A stretch of 64,000 nt of DNA from Odiellus spinosus (taxonomy: Eukaryota; Arthropoda; Arachnida; Opiliones; Phalangiidae): contig OY987234.1 in the NCBI GenBank assembly GCA_963920705.1, positions 4,971,851-5,035,850 on the forward strand, given 5' to 3'. A program made the translations under genes and the position numbers. How positions within the stretch are numbered: position 1 is the stretch's first letter; every line of letters starts with the position of its first letter. The notes beneath the pieces were generated by a model, which saw nothing but the letters and a program-made list of their open reading frames with translations, had not been told where the DNA came from and ran no database searches. Below are positions 11,250 through 22,810 of the stretch, one piece after another.

Positions 11250-11920
11250 AGTATTTGATGCCTTTGACAACAATTAAATACGGAAAAGTGTTCTATAGCC
11301 GTTATCTTCTTGAAGAACCACAATTCTACTGAAGGATATGACTAGCTTAAGACACGGCGATTAAGAATTGTCAAACTGAAAACAAAACAGCGTCAACTAG
11401 TTCTCCAACAAGTGTACCATCTTTTGGAAGTATATACTGGATTTTATTGACAATATTTGATGTATTTGTCAACAATTATATTCGGAAAAGAGTGTTCAAT
11501 GTATAAATGAAGTTATCTGTAGCGTCTGTCTATTCGAAGAACTACAATTTTACTGAAAGATGACTTGCTAAAGACACTACAATTAATAATTGTCAGAACG
11601 CATTGAATTGTCAAAGCGAAAACAAAACAGTATCAACCAGCTATCCCAACAAGTGTACCATCTTTCAGATATATCAATTTCCTGACTTACTGGATTTTAT
11701 TAACAATATTTGATATCTTTGTCAACAATTGAATCCAGAAAAAGAATAAACATTGTATAAATGAAGTTATCTATAGCGTTTATCTACTTGAACTACAGCT
11801 CTACTGAAAGATATCACTAGCAAAAGACACGGGAATTAAGAATTGTCAAAACCTACGCTTCGAGCCTTCGACACAAAGCAGAATCAACTCTTCAACAAGT
11901 ATACCATCTTTGGAAGTAAT
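11250..11920 (+). repeat. Triplicated 210-250 bp block upstream of exon A
   Basis: Three tandem diverged copies start near 11250, 11463 and 11705. Each has, in order, a TATTTGATG-like start with GACAACAATT or GTCAACAATT, then TCTACTGAAAGAT-like sequence, AAGACAC, AATTGTCA, and CAACAAGTGTACCATCTTT near the end. The block stops about 100 bp before the start codon of exon A. It could be a duplicated promoter or 5' leader module; that role is inference. Confidence 0.85.
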
Positions 11921-12023
11921 CAAATATCGGTCAAGTTGATAAGCTAAAATTCGAAGTTACCGCGCCAACCAAGTGTCGATACTTACTTCTCTCGGTGTAA
12001 GTTGATTTTAAAAGAATAAATAG

Positions 12024-12431
12024 ATGAATAACACGACACGAAACGATAAGAAACCCTTATCGATATTGAAACTGTGTCCGACGGTCAAAACTAACAATTT
12101 TTCGGAGAAATTCAGTCCCAGTTTGGGAATGGGTGTCGAAGACGGTAATAAAAAGAATGGCGTTGCATTGGCGCGGATGTTAAAAGTTAAACGGGTCTTT
12201 GCCGATCAAGCTTACAACGAAGTTTCCGATTTGAAAGTACTTAGTTGGAAGAAAAAAACTTGGGAATGCGAAACGAACGGTGGTGGTAAAATGACAGTCA
12301 CTGACAAGAAAGTAACCTTCGCGACCAACCCTATCTCTAATTTAACGGTTGACAAACCTACTTTGGCCCAGACTATTGCATTGACCGAATCGATCCTAAA
12401 GAATTTCAACGATTGTACACTGTGTCTAACC
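12024..12431 (+). CDS. Exon A: probable first coding exon, unknown protein
   Basis: An ATG directly preceded by an in-frame TAG (12021-12023) opens 136 codons that end exactly at a consensus donor, ACC followed by GTGAGT (12432). The exon therefore ends in phase 0. Past the donor the frame runs only into an M2 transposon and its poly(T), which supports the intron call. The product begins MNNTTRNDKKPLSI. It is rich in Lys, Thr and Asn, with a Gly/Lys-rich middle (NGGGKMTVTDKK) and a cysteine pair in DCTLCL at the end. I see no signal peptide or membrane segment and recognise no domain. The phase matches exon B at 33029, giving a 20.6-kb intron. A triplicated repeat lies immediately upstream and may carry control sites. 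Confidence 0.65.
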
Positions 12432-12463
12432 GTGAGTCCATGCTCTTACATAGTTCCTTTTAA

Positions 12464-13092
12464 AGGGAGAATGCAGCCTAACAACAAATGTGTTTTTTTT
12501 TTTTTTTTTTTTTTTTATATCGATACGAACACATATTAAACTAGAAATAAATTTAAAACCTACCCGGAAAATAGGATTAGCTGGATTCATGGAGATCGGC
12601 TGAATTTCTTCGCATTGATGGATCAGCGATCCATTGTTAAGGCGAGATCTTCGTGAGACTTTCAATTACATTCGATTGGTCGCTGACCCTTCAATGCAAT
12701 GCGAAGAAATTCAGCTGATCTTCATGAATCCAGCTAAGCCTATTTTCCGGATAGGTTTTTAATTTATTTCTAGTTTAATATTTCTTTATAAATTTTTGTT
12801 ACTGGTGTATACATAGTTTTCGATAAAGGGGGAAAGGAAAATTCCACCCCTCTTACCCAGCTTTGCTTTCATTGCAGGGTTGCCAGGAGCTTGTGAGTGC
12901 AATTCAGAACAGATCAGTTCCGAAACTGAACTGCTAGCCTTTCCCTCTGCTTCAGTTTGGACTCACAAGTGGCTGGCAACACTGGGGGAACGGCTTTTAC
13001 CCCCTTTAGTGAAAACTATGTATTATTCCTGGATTAAACTATAAGTAATCGATAAAAAAATCCTTTGTTATTAAGTTGCATTATCCATTTAT
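12464..13092. mobile_element. M2 family MITE with nested TA element
   Basis: TTAA at 12460-12463 precedes AGGGAGAATGCAGCC. The right arm ends AAGTTGCATTATCC near 13092. A poly(T) tract (12492-12517) has expanded in the left arm. The element lies 30 bp inside the intron after exon A and is interrupted at 12812. Confidence 0.82.
12812..13020. mobile_element. Nested TA-flanked MITE
   Basis: The inverted termini CATAGTTTTC and GAAAACTATG are flanked by TA (12810-12811 and 13021-13022), as in Tc1/mariner-type insertions. A second, inner inverted repeat (GTTGCCAGGAGCTTGTGAGT with ACTCACAAGTGGCTGGCAAC) suggests a palindrome within a palindrome. Confidence 0.78.
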
Positions 13093-14051
13093 GCTCTGGA
13101 AACAAGTTATGTCAATTTATTGTTGAAATATGCCTAACATTCGATTAAAACTCGAAACAAAGTCCAAATACTAATTCGAAGTTATTAAAGTATCGAAATT
13201 AGGAGTCGGTTACTGATCAGCCAATCCAAGAGTTGCTCTTTGAAACAGTATTGCGTCAAGCGTAAGATATGTTTGTTAGAAATACCGCACGCGCTAGAGA
13301 TAGATTGATTTTAGCGCCATTTTTATCCCATATTTCAATAGACCTTTTTATAAAATCATCTTGAAAAACGATAAAATAACCGTTAAAAAACCGTCGTTTC
13401 TATCGAAGATGTTGCCTTCTTTCAAGGTTGGTCAAAGTATAGGATTATTTACCTATACTTTTGCCAATCTCGAAACTAACAAAAAGTGCCGTTAAATGGA
13501 ATCCATTTCTACGGAGGATGTTGGATTATATAAAGTCAGACTTTGTATAATTGTCTATTAACTTTTATCGAGAATTTTTACATTCTAAAATTTCTTACTG
13601 GTTTAGGCTTAGCTAGTCTAGTGCGCGTCTTTGATAAGTACCTCTAAATCTTTATTTCAAGTTTTGAATTGTTTAGAAGAGTCTAGAGTATCCCTTTAAT
13701 CTTTTACAATAACTCTTTAATCCGAGACTTACCGTTTCTTCGATGATTCAACGATGACGTGTCCTTGTTTTTTCTTTTATTTTTACGTGCCAACTCATTT
13801 TAATTGAAGGGGGGGAATAGTGTCTTGACTACTCGCTATAGATTTTTGCATAAATTATGTAAATTTATATATGTCAAATTAATATCCGTGACTATCTGAA
13901 ATTATCTTAACCCTTTTTATCAAATAAGCAAACAAAATTGTCACGTGAGCTATATTTAAACACCGAATGTACTTAGATTCATGTACATCTATTATTTGCG
14001 TCATTAATTTTAATTATCCTTCGTAATTGCGTTTTTTATAAGAAATTTTCT
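13093..14051. other. Intron sequence, nothing recognised
   Basis: AT-rich, without a supported exon, array or element terminus. It contains a short G tract near 13808. Confidence 0.45.
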
Positions 14052-14055
14052 TTAA

Positions 14056-14494
14056 AGGGAGAATGCAACCTAACAACAAGTGATATTTTACCGATTCCTT
14101 ATCGCTTAAATATACTTAATCCACCAGTAAATAAATTTACAAACTAATATTAAACCCTAGAAATAATTTTATAACTTACCCGGAAGTTAGGCTTAGTTGA
14201 ATTCATGGATATCCTAAATTACTTCGCATTGAAGGGTCATCGACCAATCAGAAAAGTCCCGTCGATACCGCATGATATTCCTAAGACTTCCAATAACATT
14301 CGATTGGTCGCTGACCCTTCAATGCGAAGAAATTAAGGATATTCGTGTCAATGTAGCTAAGCCTATTTTGATGGTAAGTTTTAAAATTATTTCTAGTTTA
14401 TTATTTGTATGTTAATTTTTTTACAAGTGGATTAGGCCTATTTAAACGATAAGGAATCGATAAAAAACACTTGTAATATGGTTACATTCTCCCT
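14056..14494. mobile_element. M2 family MITE, complete copy
   Basis: TTAA at 14052-14055 and 14495-14498. Termini are AGGGAGAATGCAACC and GGTTACATTCTCCCT. The arms and the central inverted segment are both present, so this serves as a reference copy. Confidence 0.88.
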
Positions 14495-14833
14495 TTAAGC
14501 CTTAATACCGGCAAAGTCATATTTTTATAGTTAATTTAAATAACTAAGCTCGTTAAAACCTAGGCTTCCATGAAGTAAAAACGTCACAGTAAACCTTAGT
14601 CTATAATTAATGTACGTTTTTTTTTCTTAAAATATTAAGTTATAAATTTATGTTAAATATAATAATTTACGATGATTACCGGTGCTTTAAATTCCCCACT
14701 CGGATACAACTGAGTAAATATATACGTTAACTCTTTAGAATATTATTAAATAAATTTACGAGACTGTTACTTCATGGTTAAGAAAAACAATTTATTAAAT
14801 AGATGCTTTCAGGACAGTTTTCTTTATATTTAA

Positions 14834-14970
14834 AGGGAGAATGCAACCTTTTTTTATCGATTCCTTATATAGTTTAAATAGGCCTAATCCACCAGTAAAA
14901 ACAAATGCAAATAAATATTAAACTAGAAATCAATTTAAAAATTACCCGGAAAATAGGCTTATGAAGATAG
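14834..14970. mobile_element. M2 left half, truncated at M4
   Basis: TTAA (14830-14833) followed by AGGGAGAATGCAACC. The element runs through ACCCGGAAAATAGGCTTA and then stops at the M4 insertion. Its right half is not found beyond M4. Confidence 0.75.
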
Positions 14971-15386
14971 CAGGGTGACCACTTTTCCTATATTTTCACC
15001 TCCTTCCTATTTTCTACTATAATTTAATGGCAATTCCTATAATCTCCTATATTTCTACTCAAAATCACTAGTTAAGGGTAAAGTTATAAATCATACTGTC
15101 AGCTGTGGCTGTATAAGATTATTTTAGCTAGTCAGTAAAATTCCATACTATTTAAGTAATTGGATCATATTAATACCATGTTTAAACTGGTGGCGAGAGT
15201 TGTGATGCAATAATAAACATGGTTCCTACTTTTAATTATTTTCCTATTTTATCATATATTTTACACGTATTTCTTCCTATTTTATCCTATATTTTACATA
15301 AAATTATTCCTATATTTTCCTATATTTCGCAAAGAAATTCCCTATATTTCCTATATAGGATTTTCAAGTTTTCAGTGGTCACCCTG
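14971..15386. mobile_element. M4: CAGGGTGACCACT element with CCTATATTTT words
   Basis: The inverted termini CAGGGTGACCACT and AGTGGTCACCCTG are flanked by the 6-bp direct repeat AGATAG (14965-14970 and 15387-15392). The interior near both ends is made of repeated TTCCTATATTTTC-like words. CAGGG termini are common in hAT elements, but hAT usually makes 8-bp duplications. Confidence 0.82.
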
Positions 15387-15766
15387 AGATAGTAACAGAA
15401 TTTTATGAATTATCCCCTTATTTCTATATATTCTTGGGCCTAACCCTTATTCTTAACACTTATTGACGTCACACGTGGACACTAGCGTAAATAGCTCATG
15501 CCACGTGTGGATAACCCTCTTTTTTTTCCTGGCTGGTCGCTGACCACTCTACATAGCCCTCTTCCGTTCCGGGCGTGGTTTCGCGTGCGGCACTAGCGGA
15601 CAAATGATGACGCCGCACGAATTGGCGGGGGTGTTATGTGTTACCCAGCACGGTAACAACAAATCTATCTGATGGTCGCTGACCAAGATCTTAGTTTGAT
15701 CTCTTCACCCGCGTGGCCCTTCGAGGTCCCCAGTCCCCATTCGCGTTCTTTCGGCGTGGAGTGGAG
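15387..15766. other. Unassigned stretch with CACGTG pair
   Basis: Contains two near-palindromic CACACGTGGA/CCACGTGTGG segments about 30 bp apart, and GC-rich sequence around 15550-15650. No exon was supported. Confidence 0.4.
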
Positions 15767-16488
15767 CATGGACTAATTATAGTATACACAGGGACGAGTG
15801 GCAGACACAGATTTCCCTTATAGCGCCGCGTCCGAGTCTTGTTAAATGTTGTGCCCTGTTTTTACCCCCCCCCCCCGACCAAATCTAGCCGAGTCTAAAC
15901 GAAAAAAAAGGAAACAGAATTATGCGGCTAATGCCATCTTTCCGCCGTGAACTGAACTATTTTATTCAATGTAGTTTGAAATTTTCGTCTGCTTATCAGC
16001 TAGGATATATTTCTAAACGGTTATTTTAGTCTCTTTTGTTAAAATTTAACGAATTATTAGTTGGTTAGTCTTACGTTTTAGAGCTTAATTATGAGGATCA
16101 AGCCCTTAAATACTGCTTCAAGGTAAGGTCGATTTTAAGTTTGTTAAAAGTTATTTTTTTTTTTTAAAAAAAAGCCAAAACTTACCATCATCTGAATCTC
16201 TTAATACACTTTTACTTTTTTACTTCTCTGGAGAATGTGTAAAATCTCCAAACAATGTCTCAAACGTTTGAGCACTAAAATTCATCGCGAATTCGCGATA
16301 AATCTAAACACGTGCGTAAAGGCCTAACTTTATAAATCTTGTGCTAGTATTTTTCCCCGCGTTCCTACCCCCTTTTGACTCGGTTTGTCGTTAGTTCCCA
16401 GAAATGCCGCTGGAGCGCGCATTTAACAATCGTTAGCCAGAAAATTACTTCTGCCACTCGTCCCTGTGTATACTATAATTAGTCCATG
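15767..16488. mobile_element. M12: 722-bp element with 38-bp inverted ends
   Basis: The perfect inverted termini begin CATGGACTAATTATAGTATA and extend through ACACAGGGACGAGTGGCAG. The 7-bp duplication AGTGGAG occupies 15760-15766 and 16489-16495. No transposase ORF. The 7-bp size is shared with M1, M13 and the element at 22811. Confidence 0.9.
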
Positions 16489-16879
16489 AGTGGAGTCTAG
16501 GACTTAGAAGGCTAGAGTTAGGCTAAAATAATTTATAAGGTGTTCTTTGTGCGTGTACGCGTTTATCGGGAAATATTGTTTCGGATCACCGCTAATCGAA
16601 AATTTATACGGTACCCTAAGAACAATAAGCATTTTGTTTTCCAGCCTAAGTTTTTCTTATAAACATTTAAATTAGTGTTATATAATAAACTACTATTCTT
16701 AACCGCGAAGTAGCAGTCTCTTAAATTAAATAATAATAATATAATTGAACTCCGTTATAACTCAATAATCTGTCCATTTTGATTCTTCACTGAAGCTAAA
16801 TTGGTCCTTAATGACAGTCATGAAAGGGAAAATTTTATTTACTAATGATAGATATATTAGATTTTTTTTATGATTTTTT

Positions 16880-17175
16880 TTGTTTTGAAGGTTATCACGT
16901 TTAAATCGCCGCTTAAAACTTAATTTTTACATTTTATTTTCCTAGAAATATTATATTTTTTGTAAAATTCTGGAAACTATATATTTTAGGCAATTTTTAA
17001 TTCAAGTGAGGCTGTCGGTGATTTTTTCCCGATTTGTTTTTGAGTAACATCCGAGGAAAAATAGTAAAAAAAATTATTCTATGCTACACAAACATTACCG
17101 CGAGGGAAAATATAAATATTTTACAATCGCCATCTAAAATTCCCCGCAATACTTACTTCATCTTCTACCATACAT
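16880..17175. mobile_element. M18 repeat family copy
   Basis: Shares CAAGTGAGGCTGTC and TTTACAATCGCCAT blocks with the other M18 copies, in reverse orientation relative to 3570. Ends are diffuse. Confidence 0.6.
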
Positions 17176-17308
17176 TGTTTTTAAGCAAATCACCAGTAAC
17201 TACAAATTTCTAATCTTACGTGGTCACTTTATTAATTAAGCAAAAATTTTCGAAAATTGAAGTTTGAAACATTACGAACTTCCAACAATTACAATTATAT
17301 ACTAATGA

Positions 17309-17624
17309 CAAGAATTCATTCAGGTTCCATAAGAATATGGGAGGGCCGCGATTCAATAACCATCCTCCCAAACTTTGTAGCAAAAGTTCGTCCGCTTCGA
17401 ATCGATTTTTCAAGTAAATCGCTCCTGACATTATATTATTAACCCGCGCCACTAACGACCTTGACATAATATTTTGGGTAATAAAAATGGAGCCGACCGA
17501 AAAAAGATTTAAGCGTACAAATGTTGCGAAAATTGCAGACGAACTTTTGTTACAAGGTTTGGGAGGATGGTATAGAGGCTAAAGCTATGCTCCCATATTC
17601 TTATGGAACCTGAATGGATTCTTG
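17309..17624 (-). mobile_element. M1 family MITE, copy 2
   Basis: Flanked by the perfect 7-bp duplication CTAATGA (17302-17308 and 17625-17631). Termini are CAAGAATTCATTCAGG and CCTGAATGGATTCTTG. Same orientation as copy 1. The ORFs overlapping it are by-products of the inverted arms. Confidence 0.93.
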
Positions 17625-17711
17625 CTAATGATTATATTATAATTAAGAAAATCGTTGTTTGTTTCATCGATGTTCTTTTTTTAAATTTTGCACCACCTTA
17701 TCAAATTATCC

Positions 17712-18127
17712 AAACGCCGAGATTTTTTATCGACTCCTTATTGTTTAAATAGGCCTAATGCAACAGTAAAAATATTTAAGAACAAATATTAAACTAGAAA
17801 TAAATTTAAAACTTACCCGAAAAATAGGCTTAGCGGGATTCATGGAGATCCTGGTTTCCTCGCGTATAAGGTCTAGCGACCAATCGAACGCGATTGTAAG
17901 TCTCGTGCAGAACTTCCGTGAACAACGGGCCTTTGCTCATTGGTCGCTAGACCTTACACAGAGGCAATTCAGCTGATCTCCATGAATCCCGCTAAGCCTA
18001 TTTTCCGAGTAACTTATAAATTTATTTCTAGTATATTTGTTTTGTGAACTTTTTATCGGTGGATTAGGCCTATTTAAACGATAAGGACTCGATAAAAAAT
18101 CACTTGTTATTAGGTTTCATTCTCCCT
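17712..18127. mobile_element. M2 family MITE, left end missing
   Basis: Starts inside the left arm at TTTTTTATCGACTCCTTATT. The right end GGTTTCATTCTCCCT abuts TTAA (18128-18131). Confidence 0.82.
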
Positions 18128-18307
18128 TTAAAGGTGTTTAATTTTTAGTATACAACTTATTAATAATTATCCACGAGATACGAGCATATTTTAGCCAAAA
18201 CCAAAGATGCCGGTTAACTGGATTTTCCTTTTCATGTTATATTTAAAATTAATTCATCCACAATAGTACTGGCGCAAAATTCACTGATTGTAAATATCGA
18301 TGCCATC

Positions 18308-18723
18308 AGAGGTATATAATAACCCCCTTCGGGGGGAAGTATGAAAGGTAGGCAAAATCGACGAACAACAAGTGCCCGGCGTAAATCGCGGCGGATCGAC
18401 ACACCGCTTTACTCCCAAAAAATAGTTACACCATTTTGAACCTCACTAAATTTTCCCTACGCACACTTCCGGAACTCGCGAGCTGAAGTCAACCTTCGAC
18501 TCCATTTTAACAGACGGCCTGACTCCTGAGACAGGAAGTTCTAAACACAAATCGAGCCGTCTTGTTTATACAAAGACCATTTACTAGAGTAGCGACATTG
18601 AGAAGTCCAGCGCGAGCTATTGGCCTAGATAGTCAGCAGCGGGCTCTTGTTGTTCGTGATTTTTAGCATTGGTAGTATAGGGGCTTTCATACTTCCCCCC
18701 GAAGGGGGTTATTATATACCTCT
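18308..18723. mobile_element. M7: Mutator-like MITE, copy 1
   Basis: 416 bp with inverted termini AGAGGTATATAATAACCCCC. The perfect 9-bp duplication GATGCCATC occupies 18299-18307 and 18724-18732. A 9-bp duplication fits Mutator-like transposition. Nearly identical to the copy at 39218, so probably recent. GC content is higher than in the surroundings. Confidence 0.92.
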
Positions 18724-19129
18724 GATGCCATCTATAATTATCAGTATTTTGACCCATTTTTTTTCTCAACATCTATAACTCATCCAATTAAATTGTTTTT
18801 CTCTTGTTGATTTCGTAACAATGACGAATTGGTTTTTAATTTCATGCACTAAAGTGTTTTACTATTTAAACTTTTCTTCTTAAAATGATAATTAAGACGT
18901 ATACTCGGAGTTACGTAATCACTTACTACAGTCAAATATACAGGCCGATTACGAGGGCGTTGGGGGTCCTGTTACAAGAAAGCGACTTATTATTGACCCT
19001 CATCCTGGGCTGTAATCAAACCAGATATGTTACCGCCACTGCGCTATATAAATAAAAGTGAAGTCGCGAAAATTGAAATCTGGAAATGGGTGGCGCGAGT
19101 TGGGGATAAGGCGGGAAGTTGGGACCATA

Positions 19130-19449
19130 GATGTATAAAGAACTAACATTCATGGATAATGCACTCCCACAAAAACCTGTCAACAGAATTCTCGATGTTC
19201 ATTGGCGCCATCTAGTAACGAAGTTTGTCGTTAGACAGGAAGTGTGGCATTACGTCACATTTGAAATTGGAAAACTGCAGAACGTGCAGACGACAATTTC
19301 TGAAACACAGGAAATTCGTTTCGCCAATATTTCCCAAAAAAGCGCCACACTTCCGCCGTCGATAGCGGACGAAATTATCCGAAATCTACTGAAAATGCCT
19401 TACAGAAGCTACGAGTGCAATATCCATGAACGTTAGTTCTTTATACATC
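19130..19449. mobile_element. MITE with GATGTATAAAGAACTAAC ends
   Basis: The inverted termini GATGTATAAAGAACTAAC and GTTAGTTCTTTATACATC pair almost perfectly, extending inward through ATTCATGGATAATGCACTC. A 101-codon ORF lies wholly within the element, starting and ending in the terminal repeats, so it is treated as accidental. Confidence 0.85.
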
Positions 19450-19879
19450 CATGTTTGGACGGTAGTGGCCGTGTGGTCACCGAAGACTTAGCGTCGTCTC
19501 CCTCTGTTTTCCTACACGAGATTTTAATTTGTTACAAACTAAAGTCATTTTCGTAAATTAGGAAGCCCAATCTATTATATGTTTTAATAAGTAGTTTTGA
19601 GGCTCTCTAAAACCCTGCCTGTTTACAATTTTAAGGCAGTCCCTGAATTATATCTTGACGCTGCGGAAGATTCCGACGCGCGTGCCTCATTTATCACTTC
19701 TTTCTGGGTAGTGTGGGCTGGTTTATTTGAAATCTACCTTAAAATTTAAAACAAAAAACCGTTTTTAAGCCTACTACTTATTAAAACGAAGCTTGGGCTT
19801 CCATATTTACGAAAAAAAAGTTTAGTTTGTTTATATAATCCTTATGGAAACCACAATTAACATAAATTAAAAACTGTTC

Positions 19880-20125
19880 TGAAAAACCGTGGCAGACGAC
19901 GCTCTTAAGGTCTCTGATTCGCACACGCGTCACGTGACTTCCAGTTTCGAGGTGGGGTGGAAAGGGGGAGTTGCTGACAAAGCCACGTACTACCTGACGA
20001 CACTGAGAATCAACCCGCGATTTGTCGACGCCTTAGAGGTTATGGGAAGAGGCGTATCTCTATAGGGGCAACGTTGAAAGATCTCTGAACCAAACACTTC
20101 AGTTTTGAACAACCTCATCAGTTAA
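19880..20125. repeat. M14 dispersed repeat, copy 1
   Basis: Shares AATCAACCCGCG followed by GTTTGTCGAC-like sequence, the order of a GAGAGGC segment, ATCTCTATAG and GATATCTCTG with 35345-35490. Termini unresolved. Confidence 0.6.
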
Positions 20126-20129
20126 ATTG

Positions 20130-20250
20130 TGGCAGAACCAACTGACATATGTATACATATTTTGAATTATCTTTTAACGATCTTTCCGAAAATGCTACTC
20201 AGTTTTCTATTTGTAGTTCATGAAAAATTGGTGACAGTCTCACTTTAATT
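20130..20250. mobile_element. M18 fragment
   Basis: AACGATCTTTCCGAAAATGC and TAGTTCATGAAAAATTGG match 3720-3790. Only about 120 bp are present. Confidence 0.65.
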
Positions 20251-20455
20251 TATTGCATTCTCGAGTTCTACAGCTACGTTGCTATCTGTAAAATTTTATT
20301 CGTGAGACCAAACTTCCTTTTCCCTAAGAATTTCTAGAATTTCATTCGATACGTTATTTTTTGATACATAATATTTCCATTGTTAATGTCTATTTAAGCG
20401 TTATATTCCACGTAGTCACCTACGTATAGCTCGAGTTGAGTTTAATTTATATTGA

Positions 20456-21236
20456 AGGGAGCCTGAAGGTAAAATTGAAAGCCCTATTTTGTTGATAAGA
20501 CAGTAATACAGTGATAAAAAGTCACTTCCTACAATCAAATATTTCTTACTCCGCTTAATTACTCCAAAATTTAGGTTAAAAGTCAGCGTTTAACCCCCCC
20601 CCCCCCCCCACCCCGACTAAATTAAATCGCCCACCATCTTGTTTTGTGTAGAAAAGGAGATACCAGTCAATCAGAATTTTGCTTTGGGAAATTTAGTCTT
20701 ACGTGTTATGTTAAATGGCGCTACAGTCTCCGAATACTTTTGGAATCGTTTTCGCCACCTTTTGGGGACTTGTCTCTTGTATATATTGGAGTAAGTAGAT
20801 TTGATTGGCTTGTATCCCTTTATCTCTAGAACGTGATTCAAATTGGTAGTAGACCTCTGATTTTAAATAGTCCTGGTCGATTTCCAAAACCAGAAATCTC
20901 GAGACCCTCGCGAAAATTTTGGCGGGGAAAACTTTTGTCACGTGATCGTCCGCCTTTTTTTTTGTAGTGTGATCTGTTCTAGTGGAGAGCGACAGACTAA
21001 CAACTTGAATTTGGTTTGTGGGAAATAAAATTAGAAATGGTCTGGCAGCCTGTTACTACAAAAAGATGGCGGCGCCGCTATGAGACAAGCGCCCATTTCC
21101 GGCAAATAGACCAGGACTATACATTTTTTTTGCGATTTTAACTATTTTAGATACTTACTTTTGTACTAAATATCATATTTTATGGTCTAAGAAATCTAAA
21201 TTATCGCGTATTACACACGATTTCCTTCAGTCTCCC
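20456..21236. mobile_element. M3 family MITE, copy 2, interrupted by M8
   Basis: Left terminus AGGGAGCCTGAAGG after a mutated TTGA, right terminus CTTCAGTCTCCC. Includes a poly(C) tract at about 20587. M8 is inserted at 20868. Confidence 0.82.
20868..21119. mobile_element. M8 MITE, copy 1, nested in M3
   Basis: Inverted termini TAGTCCTGGTCGATTT and AAATAGACCAGGACTA, consistent with a TA target. The interior carries CCCTCGCGAAAATTTTGGCG and AAGATGGCGGCGCCGC. It is about 90% or more similar by eye to 53833-54101. Confidence 0.87.
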
Positions 21237-21429
21237 TTTATGTTGAAAAAGCAGACCGCGAGGTCGTGTCCTTACGTATGATATCATTAAACTCAATTAA
21301 GCGAAGGTGACATTTAAAAACATGTTTTTAAACCTGTAAATATAGTGATTTTTCTCCGACACTTTCCCGTTGGACTTTTTGATTTGAAATATATAATTTT
21401 ATTTTTACTAACCAGTTATTTAGCCGTTT

Positions 21430-21860
21430 AATTAATTCTTAAGCCTAATTTATTTAATTACGAAGTTTTAATTGCTTTAATTATACTTAAGAATTAAAGG
21501 GAAAGCATGAGCTAAAAATTGAAAAGCTTTTTGAATTTATTTTCTAAATCACCGAATGCCAAAAAAAAAGCGTACACGAGAATTTTCAAACAGCTATTAG
21601 ACTCGTTTTTGATGATTAGACTTTAGAATTAAGATTTGAATTTCTTCAATTAGAGTTGGGAATTAAGGTTTCAGTTTCCTTAATTAAGCTTGGGAATTAA
21701 GGTTTCAGTTTCCTTAATTAAGCTTGGGAATTAAGGTTTCAATTTCCTTAATTAGACGGCTTAGAAATAAAGTTTTAATTTCTTTAAATAGACTTAAAGT
21801 TTGAATCGTATTAATTAAACTTCGAAATTGAGTTTGAATTGCTTAAATTATAAGATTAGA
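21430..21860. repeat. GGGAATTAAGGTTTCAGTTT array with M5 fragment
   Basis: Three close 34-bp copies (GGGAATTAAGGTTTCAGTTT then CCTTAATTAAGCTT) at about 21657-21760, flanked by looser TTAATTA-rich copies. At 21495-21600 there is an M5 left-end fragment (AAAGGGAAAGCATGAGC). Confidence 0.75.
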
Positions 21861-22810
21861 AATGATATATTGAGTGCAACCTTCAGACTATAGAACAACT
21901 CTTTATTAAACCAAAAATTTCAATTAAGCTTAATTATACGTAAATAATTAGCGATAATACGTACTTAGAATAAAACGACTTATTGAACCTTGATTATCGG
22001 GTATAGAGTAGAGGTACATGTAGTTTATTAATCGTATTTAATCGATTTTTCAAGGTAAGATAATTAAAGTCAACCTCTCTTAATCTAATGCATATGGTTA
22101 TCTATAGAGGAAGTTAGGAGAGTTTACAAAGTGGGAAAAGTTGCGGCGGATTGATACGCAATATGAAACCTCGTAGAAAGAAAGAAGGCCTTACCAACTC
22201 ATCTTTTTTCGACACGATTATAATTACTATCATAATTCAACTTATTTATATAACGAGGAGAATTTGCCCTTTATTTGAAATTCCTATTTACCTTGTAGGC
22301 GATGCGTAACTAACATGAACGGAAAAATAACACAGGGTTGCCACAGGTCAGGGAAAACAGGCAAAAATCAGGGAATTTGAAAATGAACCAAAAAATTCAG
22401 GAAATTTTAAGATATTTTAAAAAGTCAGGAAATTTTAAGATATTTTAAAAAGTCAGGGAATTTAAAGATCTTTCAAGAAGCCAGGAAATTACAATCATTA
22501 TCTGCAGAAAAGATTTGAAGCTGATCGTGTCAGTTGTATCAAGAATCCATTCAGGTTCCATAAGAATATGGGAGCATAGCTTTAGCCTCTGGTACCATCC
22601 TCCCAAACTTTGTAACAAAAGTTCGTCCGCAATTTTCGCAACATTTGTACGCTTAGATCTTTTTTCGGTCGGCTCCATTTTTATTACCCAAAATATTATG
22701 TCAAGGTCGTTAGTGGCGCGGGTTAATAATAGATGTCAGGAGCGATTTACTTGAAAAATAGATTCGAAGCGGACGAACTTTTGCTACAAAGTTTGGGAGG
22801 ATGGTTATTG

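Noticed and set aside
19131..19436. 101-codon forward ORF
   Set aside because: Begins and ends inside the inverted termini of a MITE; no recognisable domain.
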